Origin: Cristatella mucedo
Taxonomy: Eukaryota > Bryozoa > Phylactolaemata > Cristatellidae
Length of the DNA: 64,000 nucleotides
Direction: 5' to 3'
Assembly (NCBI GenBank): GCA_009760855.2
Contig: WPIO01000014.1
Span: 3,218,501-3,282,500, forward strand
Both the position numbers and the translations under genes were made by a program. Under the pieces are notes generated by a model. It saw only the letters and a program-made list of their open reading frames with translations. It was not told the origin of the DNA and did no database searches. Shown piece by piece: positions 49,481-60,300 of this stretch. Positions within the stretch are counted from its first letter, which is position 1. Every line of letters starts with the position of its first letter.

Positions 49481-50104
49481 ACACAAACTAAGGAAACGTG
49501 CGACTTGTTCAGGGCTTGTAGGACTTTCCAAAAGCCGGCCGAGAATGTGATTCTTATCTAGGTGACCAACAATGTAGCCGGATTTATCAGGCAAAATACA
49601 TGGTAGCCGTTATTTAGATATATGAAAACATTGTGATGAGGGCCTTCCTATGCGCGCACACACACACACACATTTACACACACGTGCACAAGGAGAGTAG
49701 CACTGCTTGGAATCTAGTGAGTAAGTAACTTTAGTTCATTCAACCGCAATTAATAATGACCCGGCTTTCCACTTGGTGGAAGCCCATACCTGCTCTGGAA
49801 CAAAAGTCACCACCACAAGCACTTAACATAATGGATGATAGTCCTGGCAGATGTGTGACAGAAAATGGTGGAACTATCGCTTCCAAGCACTTCCAACGAG
49901 TTGAAAAATCCATAGATGCAGGCCTGTATGATGAATATAGCAGATTCCGAAAATAATCAATAATACTCTCACTTAATGACAAGTCTGGGTCCGGGATATC
50001 GCTCAATATTTGACAACCGAATAATGCCATATCAGATCAGGATCAGGCACAAAGTGCCACCGAACTAATGATAGCTTCTGATAACCCTTTCGTAAAACCT
50101 AAGC

Positions 50105-50507
50105 CATGGGTCGGCAAACTACCGCTTTAAATCTAGATACGGCCTAACTAGTACTTCTTTGCCCTAACGCCCTCCAGTTATTTGTTGTTGGATACGGCCT
50201 AATTGACCGGTCACAGTTTTGTTCCTCTTCATTACTGCTGTTTGAAGCTCGAGTTATTGTCTATGTTTCTTTTTAGAACTGACGTCAGGTGCTTGTATGA
50301 AACATAAGCATCTGACAGGGGAGGGATGATATACATCTACCCCTATACTTGTCGTATGCATGTGCGTATCCTTTGCGATCTTTTGCTCGATCGTCTGGCC
50401 ACGCCCACACCACCAGCTCACTGGAGTGGGCGTGATTTCTTCTGGCGTAGGGTGCCTTCTTGACCTCTTGAAATGATCTAGTATTCCGTAAAGTTTGCCA
50501 ATCCCTG
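50105..50507. mobile_element. hAT MITE with near-perfect 8-bp target duplication
   Basis: 403 bases with ends CATGGGTCGGCAAACTACCG and (reverse complement) CAGGGATTGGCAAACTTTAC. Flanked by ACCTAAGC (50097-50104) and ACCTAAAC (50508-50515), seven of eight matching. A different family from the SPIN-like copy; 'GGTCGGCAAACT' ends are typical of Charlie-type hAT MITEs. Confidence 0.75.
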
Positions 50508-50643
50508 ACCTAAACTATTGGCTAACATGGACGGTTCAAAATGATTTTAATTCATAAATCTCTAATAATCTCTAGCCACATCATGACCTGACTGATTTAG
50601 CATGCTAACATTTCATTGTTGATTACCTAATGCCTCTTGTGAA

Positions 50644-51355
50644 ATAATAATAATAATAATAATACTGCACTTGATAAAGCTCCCTCAGAGAACTCAATCT
50701 CTTTCTAGGTGCTTTACATTTGTTGCAAAGGGAAACGCAACTGAATGGTAAGTAAAATCATGCTTGAAAAACAATCAAAATGAATAACATGATTAGGGGT
50801 GACATGCACAGGGTCAGCATGCAAATGTGGTTAGTGGCAGCATGCACAGTGTCAGCACACATAAGCACGTGACGGACGAATCACAGGGACCCACTAAATG
50901 CTGTCCTAAATAGGTGTGTTTTTAAGTTTCTTTTAAATGTGGTCAGGTCGGGACGTACTGACGCAGGTCGGGAGGGAGTTCCAGGCTTTGGGAGCATACG
51001 AGCTAAATGCACAGTCTCCAAGGGATTTGAGGTTTGTACAAGGTATTGGTAAACATTTGGATTCCAAAAAGCTGGTGGTACGATGCTTGGCCTGATGGGG
51101 GAGTATGTCGGAGAGATAGGCTGGAGCCATAGAATGAAGGGACCTAAAAGTGAGCGACAAAACCTTGAAGTCAATCCGTTGCTTGACTGGAAGCCAGTGC
51201 AGGTCGGCGAGAAGTGGTGTAATGTGGCAACTGTGACGCTCACGACAGACAAGCCTAGCTGCAGAGTTTTGCACCAGCTGCAATCGCCTGATCGCACATG
51301 CTGGGAGGCCAGTAAGCAGTGAGTTGCAGAAGTCGAGACGAGATGTTATTAACAA
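50644..51355 (-). mobile_element. LINE family A, 3' fragment with RT C terminus
   Basis: Best-preserved family-A C terminus: [55 protein letters not shown], then [18 protein letters not shown]. Tail at 50647-50670. 5'-truncated. Confidence 0.85.
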
Positions 51356-53750
51356 TATTATGAAAGCGCTCCTGAACTAAAGTCCTTTGCTGCAAATATA
51401 GAATCTGTAACGGGTGCTTGTCCTTAAAGATAAATAACAGATGCTTGTGAAGCTAGCACATCAAAGCTTCAGGCTGAGTCTGCCATGCCGATGTAATATT
51501 AGATACACGGAGGCTAGTAACCTGTTATGGTCGCCGGTACCTTTGATCGCTTCGTTATCGTAGTTCAAAGGCATTCATAGATGTTATTGCTGTCACTAAG
51601 ATCTGTGAATTAAGCATTACCAAAAGAAAAGTGCCCGGGAACCGATGCAGGGGCTGGGGCCTCGTGCTGAGACCTTTTAGTGGAGCTGTGAGCTGAGTAC
51701 CTGTTCGTTTGGTATTCCTCGCATGGTCCCGAAGTGCTCAGTGCGTTTTCCCTCAAGCATTACTCGAATCTCTCTAGCTTAGTGGTCATCAGGCCTGCTA
51801 TGACTATGACGGTCAAACTTAAGGCTTGTATTTGGATTCATCACTCAACGAGCAATAGATGCCTATTAATAAGCGAAATTGTTTCTAAAGAAGCCAAAAT
51901 CAGCTCGCCTTGACTTAAACTTGGCTAAAATCGGTACACTGCCCGACAATTAACGATGCAACTGCGACTGACTTCTCCTTCTTTCACAACCCTAGATCAA
52001 AGTGGAGGTGGAGTTGTGATTATCACATGCTTAAATTTATATTTCAAGCCGTTTGCAGTACCCTCAAAGGAGTCTTTCGAATCCACTGTCTTAGTTTCAC
52101 CATGCAACTAGTTACCGACGGTGGGAGTAGTCTATCGCCCACCAGGTACCAAGTCCTCCTGTATCTCTGGTTTCTCTGACCTCATTTTAATTATGTGTGC
52201 ACGAAATCAATCTTTCCTTATTATGGGCGCTTTCATTGTTCATTTTTATAACTTATCTAAGGCCTTTAACACCGAATTTCGTGCAGTGACTGACTCATTG
52301 TCTCTCGTGGCTCCTGTGCATGGCCCTACTCACATCAAGGGTCACACACTCGACCAAACTTTCTCATACAAGTGCACTCTATCATCACCAATTATTATCA
52401 AATTCGGCTTATCTGACCACATGCAGTTCTAACTCAATCTACAATATGTGCTCCACCTACTCATCTAAGATCAACTGTGAATTACAAAAAAACCTCAAGA
52501 CCATTGACGTCGATGCTGCTCGTGCGAGATTACCTGCTTTGCCTCTACAGCTCAATCCTTCTTCCGAACTGTCATAATTGTTAGATTGCTACAACAAGAT
52601 ACTAGCTGACATGCTCGATGGATTTGCAACTCTAACTCAACTAAGCTCACTGTTCGATCTGGCCCAGACGGCCTTTGGTTTACTGCCGACATTAAACTAG
52701 CTAGGTCTACTAAGCACAAGCTTAAAAAGCATTCAAAAGATCAAGTCTGACTGTCTATAGGCAGGTGTACGAGGACTGCTGTAGATCTTATCAATCGATC
52801 CTAGAAAAGGCCAAGTCTAGCTCCTATAAAAACATTGTTGAATCACGTATTCCAAAAATGCTGATGTCGACGATCATCTACTCAATCGCTCCCAGATTAC
52901 CTCCTTACCTAGTGATCCATGTGATGTTCTAGCTGATTGCTTCTCTAGCTTCTTTGTCAACCAGATAGACACGATTGGGAGTCCATCCCTAGAGTGGCTG
53001 CTCCCCCCTGGAATCATGTACCTCAATTCCATGCAGCACCTCAGTGTCTACATTCAAAGTCACTAGTTTGCTCCTCCCGAAGTTCATATCCCAATTAAAG
53101 AAGACAACTTTTTCTCTGGACTCAAAGCATGGAAGCTCTATTCCCACTGTCCTGCTTTTTATGATGCATTAATATGTACCTGATATGCATAACTAACATT
53201 ATAAATATGTCATTAGCACCAGGTCATGTCCCAGCACCTTTCAAATAGGCTATAGTCAAGCCTCCACTCAACAAAACAACAATTGACCAAGAAAACTTGA
53301 GCAACTTCTTCCTAGTCTCCCTTCTGCCGTTCCTATAAAAAACACTGGAACGAGTCGTAGCAGGCCAGCTAAACTCATGAATTGAAATTTCAAACCTTGC
53401 TAGTAAGTTCCGGTTTGGTTTTAGAGCTAATCATTCCACAGAGTAAACATAGTTCCAGGTGCAATACGACCTATGTAGGAATGCAGACTTTGCTAGAGTT
53501 TCTCTGCTTGTTTTGCTCGATCTTATCCTTACTGAGTGCCTCTCATCTGGCCGGGGCACCACTTACACAGCATTGCAATAGTTCAGGTCTTATCCCATTG
53601 GAAGACTCTAAAGTGTTGACTTGAATGGTCAAAGATCATCCAAGGAACCTCTGGAATATGGGGTACCTCAGGGCTCTGTACTTGGTTCCGTTCTTTCACG
53701 GCTGATTCTCTCCTTCTAGCCGACGTGACGGCAAGGCACGATCTAAACTT

Positions 53751-54117
53751 GGAGACCGTGCATTTAGCTCGTATGCTCTCAAAGCCTGGAACTCACTCCC
53801 GACCTGCGTCAGAACATCCCCTGACCTGACCATATTTAAAAGGAACTTAAAAACACACTTATTTAGGACAGCATTTAGTGGGTCCCTGTGATTCGTCCTT
53901 GATGTGCTTATGCGTGCTGACACTGTGCATGCTGCCAATAACCACATTTGCATGCTGACCCTGTGCATGTCACCCCTCACCATGTTATTCATTTTGTTTG
54001 TTTATCAAGCATGATATTACTCACCATTCAATTGCATTTCTTTTTGCAGCAATGTAAAGCACCTAGAGAGAGATTGAGTTCTCTGGCGGCGCTTTATCAA
54101 GTGCAATATTATTATAT
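53751..54117 (+). mobile_element. Nested LINE family A 3' fragment
   Basis: Starts at GGAGACCGTGCATTTAGCTC and runs to the ATT tail. It separates LADVTARHDLN from YADDTQLY of the host LINE, which are adjacent in intact elements, so it is a later insertion. Confidence 0.8.
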
Positions 54118-54948
54118 TCTATGCAGATGATACTCAGTTGTACATTTGCTTTGATCCTTCTCATTCCTTCAGCATGCTGAATTCTCTCGGCTCCCTAGCT
54201 GCATGTATAGATGACATCCGCATGTGGATGGCAGTAAACCTTCTTAAATTGAATGATGATAAAACCAGCTTTCTAGTTATGGGCAACCAAGTGTGATTTA
54301 GAAATTGGAAAGGTTAATGCTCAAAATTAGCTCTGCCAGCACATCTTCTGTTGAACTGCAAGCAATCTAGGTTTAATGTTCCAAATTGACCTTTCATTAG
54401 ACGACCACATCAGCTCCACATTCAAGTGTGCCTACTTTCAGCTCATGACATTGCTGAAATTCGACATTGTTTAGACAGAAATATCACATCTAAATTAATT
54501 CATGCATGTGTGAAATCCCGTCTTGACTTCTGTAACTCACTGCTTGCTGGTCTACCAGCCTGTGAAACAGGCGTTTACGGCTGGTGCAAAACTCTGTGGC
54601 TAATCTCGTCTGTCGTGACATCGCATTTGTCACATCACACCACTTCTCACCGACCTGCACTGGCTCCCAGTCAAGCAATGCACCGACTTCAAGGTTGTGT
54701 CACTCACTTTTAGGTCCCTTCATTTTTTGGCCTTCAGCCTATCTATCAAATCTACTTTCCCACCAGCCTAAGTATTGTACCTCCCACTTTTTGGAATCTA
54801 ATCGTTTATCTATACCTTGTACAAACCTCAAATCCTTAGGAGATAATGCCTTTAGTTCGTATGCTCCCAAAGCCTGGGGCTCACTTAAAACTTGGGTAAC
54901 GACATCTCCTGACGTGACCACATTTAAAAAGAAACTAAAAACGGATCT

Positions 54949-55124
54949 TGTTATGTCTGTGCGGGCAGTCGCTCACAGATCAAGACGGCTCAGGCAGATG
55001 CCGTTTAATAAGGAACCGGGCCGCACAGCCAGCATGCGGGCCTTCAGGCAACTGCTGCAAGCAAGTGGGTCCGCTGTCTTGACCGGAAGAGCTCGTTGGA
55101 TAGATAATCTAGGCAGACCCAACA
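54949..55124. mobile_element. 176-bp TG...CA insertion with 5-bp target duplication (solo LTR-like)
   Basis: Begins TGTTATGTCTG and ends CAGACCCAACA (inverted ends matching at 9 of 11). Flanked by GATCT at 54944-54948 and 55125-55129. Interrupts the LINE sequence between GGATCT and ATTTATG. The 5-bp duplication and TG/CA ends suggest a small solo LTR; the inverted ends also fit a small DNA element. Confidence 0.7.
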
Positions 55125-55336
55125 GATCTATTTATGCCAGTGTGTAGTGGGTCCCCGTGATTCGACCTTTATGTGCTTTTTTTGTGCTGACAGTGTGCAT
55201 GCTGTCGCTAACCATACTTGCATGCTGACCTTGTGCATGTCACCATAACCATGTTATTCTTGCTGCTTATTGAGCATGATATCACTAACCATTCGATCGT
55301 GCTTCCTTAGCAGCAAATTTAAAGTACCTTGAAATC

Positions 55337-55410
55337 AGCACTGGTTTGGCATAGTGGTTAAGGTGCTAGCATTGACCAATGTCTGGCTGGAGTCGTGGGC
55401 TTTTCTGCTG
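55337..55410 (+). mobile_element. SINE family A, 5' half
   Basis: CTGGTTTGGCATAGTGGTTA and AGGTGCTAGC head and GGAGTCGTGGGC; tail missing. Directly follows the LINE 3' end. Confidence 0.55.
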
Positions 55411-56439
55411 CCAGGGGTCCATTATTACTTAAGCACTAAGCACGTTATACTCCTGATTCAGCATGTTTCTGGTTGGGTCCCATTGACACACTTAAGCATA
55501 AGCCCTTTCCAGGAGACTTCTAAGCCAGGACGCAGGCTCATTCACACACTTTCGTGCTATCCAGGTCTACAGTCGGCCAGTATGACCAGACACACTTGCA
55601 TGGCTTCGGTGTTGTCTGTATGGTCTTCTAGCGTTTGCGGCTGCTCACACAGATGCAACAACGGTGAAAAGGATGAGCGTGGCCTGAAGAACTGCTTTAT
55701 CTTGTATGCTGCCTATCACAGGGAAGTCGGCAAAAGCTATTGCACCATCAGTACTAGCACATGGAGAGCAGATGCACCCATACAACGTACAAATCGCTCA
55801 TGGGTGAGCCAGGAAAGGAATATCATGATCGGAACCCCAACGAAAGGAAAATGCTCCTAAGCATCATTAATTCAAAGCATTATTCAATATTTTGTGTGGG
55901 CATAGCTTCGTGGAAATCGGGGTATTTTTCACTAAAGAATACTTTAGCGATGGTAAGAGGGCTTAACCAATTGCTACAGCAACTCTGCTTGACCTGTGTA
56001 ATATATGGTGGAGATTCCGACACAAGTTGCTTGTATGAGCTTTGATTATGAGTTGGTGCATGAAAATGCTTCGTCACCTGAAGCATCGGCATTACAGACA
56101 TTAGCTGCATCCTCAGGGTTGGTTGCTGTGTCCTCGATGCAGGGTCAGTGCAAGGCATTTTTGTGCACTGGGTGAGATCAGATATCTGGGGCTCCCATTC
56201 CCGCCTTCCCACACTCGCCCATCATGAAATAAAATCCAATTTGCAAGGTGTAAAACTTTTTTATCCCACATACTCAGAACCATACATAAATAGTGTGGAT
56301 GCAGTAATACAGAAAATGCTAACGATATTGATGTTCAAAACAAGGCTTTCCTTGCTTCAAAACTTGGCTTTTACTTGCTTTTATCTTGGAAAATTCACAG
56401 ACTTCTTCAATGTCGAGAGAAGATGCTAAATCTGATCCA

Positions 56440-58450
56440 AGCCAACCAGCCTTTATTGGCACGTTGTTGAACGAAGATACTTTTTTATTAGTTTTAATTT
56501 TGAAAACTTCTTTCTCCACTGACCATTGAAATCGGAAAGGTCAATACAATTCTGAGTGCCACTCAAATATTGGAAAACATTCTACCAATTTATGCTGCAA
56601 TAAAATTGCAAGACCTCTTGGGGATTCATAGTCTGGGGGAATCATCCTGGCAATGGCCTGCAGCTTACCACACAGTTAATCTCTATCTAAATACTTGCTG
56701 CCTCCATAAGTAAGAGACTCTTCTAGAGACTTGCATTCACTAAGGATATGTCAGATATGTCCGGCATGTCAGAAATCGTGAAGATATCCTACAGAAACCC
56801 AAAGAATGTAGTGTGTTATTGAATATAATTGAACCTATCTGTTATAGATTCTGCTACCACATCTAGCACAGCACAATAAAAGTTAACCTTATAGCTCTCC
56901 TTGGGATCTTGTACAGTCTCATCCAGTGCTTCATTGTCAAACATCCTTCTCTTTTTTAATTTTGCTTAATTTAATTTTAATTTGTAGTCGAATATTTTCA
57001 AAAGTGAGTTCAATCTCTAATTCTGTAGTCATCTGAGTTTCATCTGCCAATATTTTATGGAAGCTCTCTTCACTTCGGAGAGTAGTGGAGTACTTTTTTA
57101 TGTTATCCAGCTGTCTAACTCCCAGTCACAAATCAGTTGATATCGCTGCAGAACTTTACTGGTGACATCGACCTCAAACAAAATGTTGTACCAGGTAAGA
57201 AGTGATATTACAAATGATTTTTTTTTAATGTTCTTGGCCATTGTTTGTGATTCAGATCTCGTCAGAGCTCCAGCATACCATTTCTGAGTCATATCTTCAT
57301 ATATCTCAATCAGAGCATCTTTGACTTTGTCAAATATGTACCTCAGCAGTTTCAGAGTATACATTCTACTTTCCCATCACGTTTTAATGAGTGGTTTTAC
57401 CGTAAGATCGCTGGCATAAGTGATGTGACTTTAAAGGACTCCGCTAGGCCGAGTAGATGCTGAGAAAAAATTGGATATTCACTGCCCAAAGCAAATAAAT
57501 TCGCCGTCTTCAGCCAACTCTTTTGATGCATCATTTAAAACTAGATTCGCGGATTGGGCACTGCAAGCTACAAAGAAGGCATGCGGATTTATGTTCAGAA
57601 TCCTCTTCTGCACTCCATTGTTCTTGGCTTTCATGTTACTGCCATGGTCAGACACTGTTCATTCATATTTCCAACATCCAATCCCATATCTTTGAGCCGC
57701 TCACACCAAACTTCCGTTATGAATGCATTTGTGGTCTTTTGTAACGGGATGAAACCATGAAAATGCTCCATGATTATCTCTCCGGTTTTACTTATGTGAA
57801 CAAAACGAATAATCATGGTCATCTGTTTAATGTGGCTGACCTCTGGGAAACAGTCAAGAATAGCTGAATATTATTTTGCTGAATTGACTTCTTCTGTAAT
57901 CTGATAATTTTTTGTAGAAGCTAAAGTTCAGATGAATTCATTCTGGATGTCTTTGCCGAGAAAATATACATAAGTTTCTTTATCACCAATCCCCCAGGTA
58001 TTCAATCATCAGAGGATCAAATAGGGTCAGAAACTCAACTAATTTTAGAAAATTTATTTTCATTCTCAGGTTGGAAGGGCTTTTTACTTGATGCATGGAG
58101 TGCTAAAATTTGAGTTCCAAGTGCCCTTTCTAATGCCACGAGGACTCCAAGACTGGTTTCCAATATTCCTGTTGCCTAATCTTCTGTTGGATTGTCTCAC
58201 CTATTATCTAGCCTTCTGCTAGCCGAACCTACAATTCCCTCTAAGCTTAATAACTTTCTAGGTGGGATGGACTTTTCTCAAGTGAGTACAAAATTGCAGG
58301 CAGATTTTTCCAATCTTTACAGCCTGTTTCTTGCATAGACGAGATGCTAGCCTTTTTGCTGAATAGCTTACAGCAACAGCACAATACTACATCTCTTGAT
58401 GTAAAATACATAAGCGGCAGGCGGCACATTTCCTCGCCATTTGCAAGCCT
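56440..58450 (-). pseudogene. Decayed hAT transposase (ZMYM1-like)
   Basis: Read on the minus strand in order: a TTF-type zinc-finger region (VVLCCCCKLFSKKASISSMQ, GCKDWKNLPAIL) at 58430-58250; the DUF4371-like catalytic region (IRFVHISKTGEI, EHFHGFIPLQKTT) at 57822-57640; NPHAFFVACSAQSANLVLND at about 57600; and the C-terminal hAT dimerisation motif (SGERSFSKLKLIKKYLR in mixed frames) at about 56470-56560. Broken by several frameshifts and stops, so inactive. The order and spacing match hAT transposases and ZMYM1-like proteins derived from them. No terminal repeats identified. Confidence 0.75.
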
Positions 58451-58869
58451 TCTTTTGTAATGGAGTTGAGAAAATCTTCTGTTGTGAGAGTCTTAGCCAG
58501 TTTATGAATGTTCTTGGCAGATACAGGCACATTCATGGGGTTTGTTTATGGGATATACTTACAGTACATACACAGGTATGTACTGTCAGAATAGAGTATA
58601 TAGTAAATACACATACCTGTACATACATATAATAGGTTTCAGCGCGACAAAAAAGCATGACGGGAAAATTTGAAAAATAAAAATAAAAGCAGATCCAGCA
58701 AAAATCGGTTCCAGTTACCGAAAGATGAAAATAGTAAGCTGCCAGTTTAAGGAAACCGGTTAACACAAAGCACAAAGCGCAAATAGCACTCAAACTGTAC
58801 ACAAATTTGTTTTCAGGTGGTAAGTTTCTTGCCGCTCTCAACATGCTCGAGAGACGAAACTATAATCTA

Positions 58870-59040
58870 GGTGTTTGCCCAAGGTTAAGGTACTCCCTCT
58901 TAAAGACCCAGGTCCTGGGTTCAACTCCTTCAATGGATTCAATTCTGTATTTCCATCGCAAGAGGTGATGATAGCCGTTAAGGTGCTTCTTCCGTTTTAT
59001 AAATGAGACTTTTAAACAAGCAAACTTAAAAAAAAGCCAA
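58870..59040 (+). mobile_element. SINE family B
   Basis: GTTTGCCCAAGGTTAAGGTA head, GGGTTCAACTCC B box, GATGATAGCCGTTAAGGTGC body and ATAAATGAGACTTTTAAAC. Confidence 0.6.
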
Positions 59041-59309
59041 ATTATTTGCTCACCATGCCTGAAGAAATGTCGCAGTCACGGCGGCAATAACTAGCCGTAG
59101 AGACGGCAGAAGAAGCAGCACTGCTGCTGTATAGAGAAAAGAAAAAGAATTGCATAACTGTAACTGCAGAAATTTTAATGTCCGTTGCTGCAACAGGACG
59201 CCCCGTCAAAATGTGCTGCGGCGAATGCCCCGCTTCCCCAAATGTGCGGTGACCCCCAGGATGCATCACTTTATCCCCAGCCTTTTTTTGAGCGTGTTTC
59301 CATAGAAAA

Positions 59310-59896
59310 GCGTTGCTATCTCAAGAGTTACTTGAAAAGAACCACGGTGATAGCGCAATGTTAGGATGGTTGCCTTTTGAGCAAAGGATACAGAGCAAAG
59401 TTCTAACGCTGACCCACAAGGCCCGCCACGGCTTGGCTCCTTCATACCTAGCTGAGCTGCTGCATCAGTTTCAGCCTGTTCGCGCCCTCAGGTCCTGTGT
59501 GGACAATAAATTAGCTGTCCCATTCCTCCGCTTAAAGACAGTTGGTGACAGAAGCTTTAGCTCCGCAGGTCCTAGACTGTGGAACTCGCTTCCACAATTC
59601 TTACGCAACGATAACTACTCTCCTACTGCCGACTATGGCACATACTTTTCAGCGGTCCTGAGCTGCTACTTCTATGCTACTCACTACCTCAACTGCTCTC
59701 CTGACTCAGCTATGCTTCCCACTTTCTCTTTGTTGCGAGGGACGAAGTCTGTTGGGTACCGAATGCTTACCGAAGGCCGCTCAGGCTGTGGGTACGCTAT
59801 ACAAAACTCTCCTGCATAATACCCTCATAGTCTTTATGGCTTCGTGGAGTTACAGACGGAGATACATTACATTACATTACATTACATTACATTACA
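59310..59896 (+). mobile_element. LINE family B, C-terminal fragment with (ACATT)n tail
   Basis: Encodes KARHGLAPSYLAELLHQFQP, VDNKLAVPFLRLKTVGDRSF, AGPRLWNSLPQFLRN and SPDSAML. 5'-truncated. Ends in an ACATT pentamer run (59863-59896), perhaps the element's own tail. Confidence 0.8.
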
Positions 59897-60231
59897 ATGT
59901 ACCGGCAGCTGCCGATTACAGTCGCCGGTGCCGTTCAGCTCCAGGTAGCGCAGCCACAAACTGAGAAGCTAACCGGACTTGATGAGTATTATCGAAATGA
60001 AGTACATAAGGCTGAATTAGCATAAACATGGTCAAAACATGTCAGGTTGGCTCAGGCAATAAAAAACTGTTTAGAAGTTTTAGCTTCCGGGAAAGCGAAC
60101 TGAGGACCGCCCCTCCAGCGGATATAAGAATAGCGAACCCATTACTGCCTCCATATTAATGAGCCCATTTTTACGTTTTTTCATCCACGCTGATCTCGGT
60201 TGCTGCCGTGTTGTTAGACCCGCAGAGGTAA

Positions 60232-60300
60232 ATGGGTGTTTTAGAGAGTTTCGCGGGCATGAGTGCAGAGGAACTGGCCGCACCAGTTAAAGAAATAAAG
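60232..60300 (+). CDS. POLR3B: POLR3B exon 1
   Basis: 23 codons from ATG 60232 (G at +4) to AAG before GTAAGC; phase 0. Confidence 0.88.

Larger units (their letters stand above)
51993..55331 (+). mobile_element. LINE family A, long ORF2 pseudogene carrying nested insertions
   Basis: Longest family-A copy. It shows an endonuclease-like domain (VGVVYRPPGTK, then SLVAPVHGPTHIKGHTLDQT and FGLSDH), reverse-transcriptase motifs (YGVPQGSVLG at about 53655-53690 and YADDTQLYICF at about 54120), and the usual C terminus and 3' UTR. Many stops and frameshifts. A second family-A 3' fragment (53751-54117) and a 176-bp insert (54949-55124) interrupt it. The domain order endonuclease then RT is that of CR1/L2/Jockey-type LINEs. 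The 3' tail is cut short at a SINE (55337). Confidence 0.8.
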
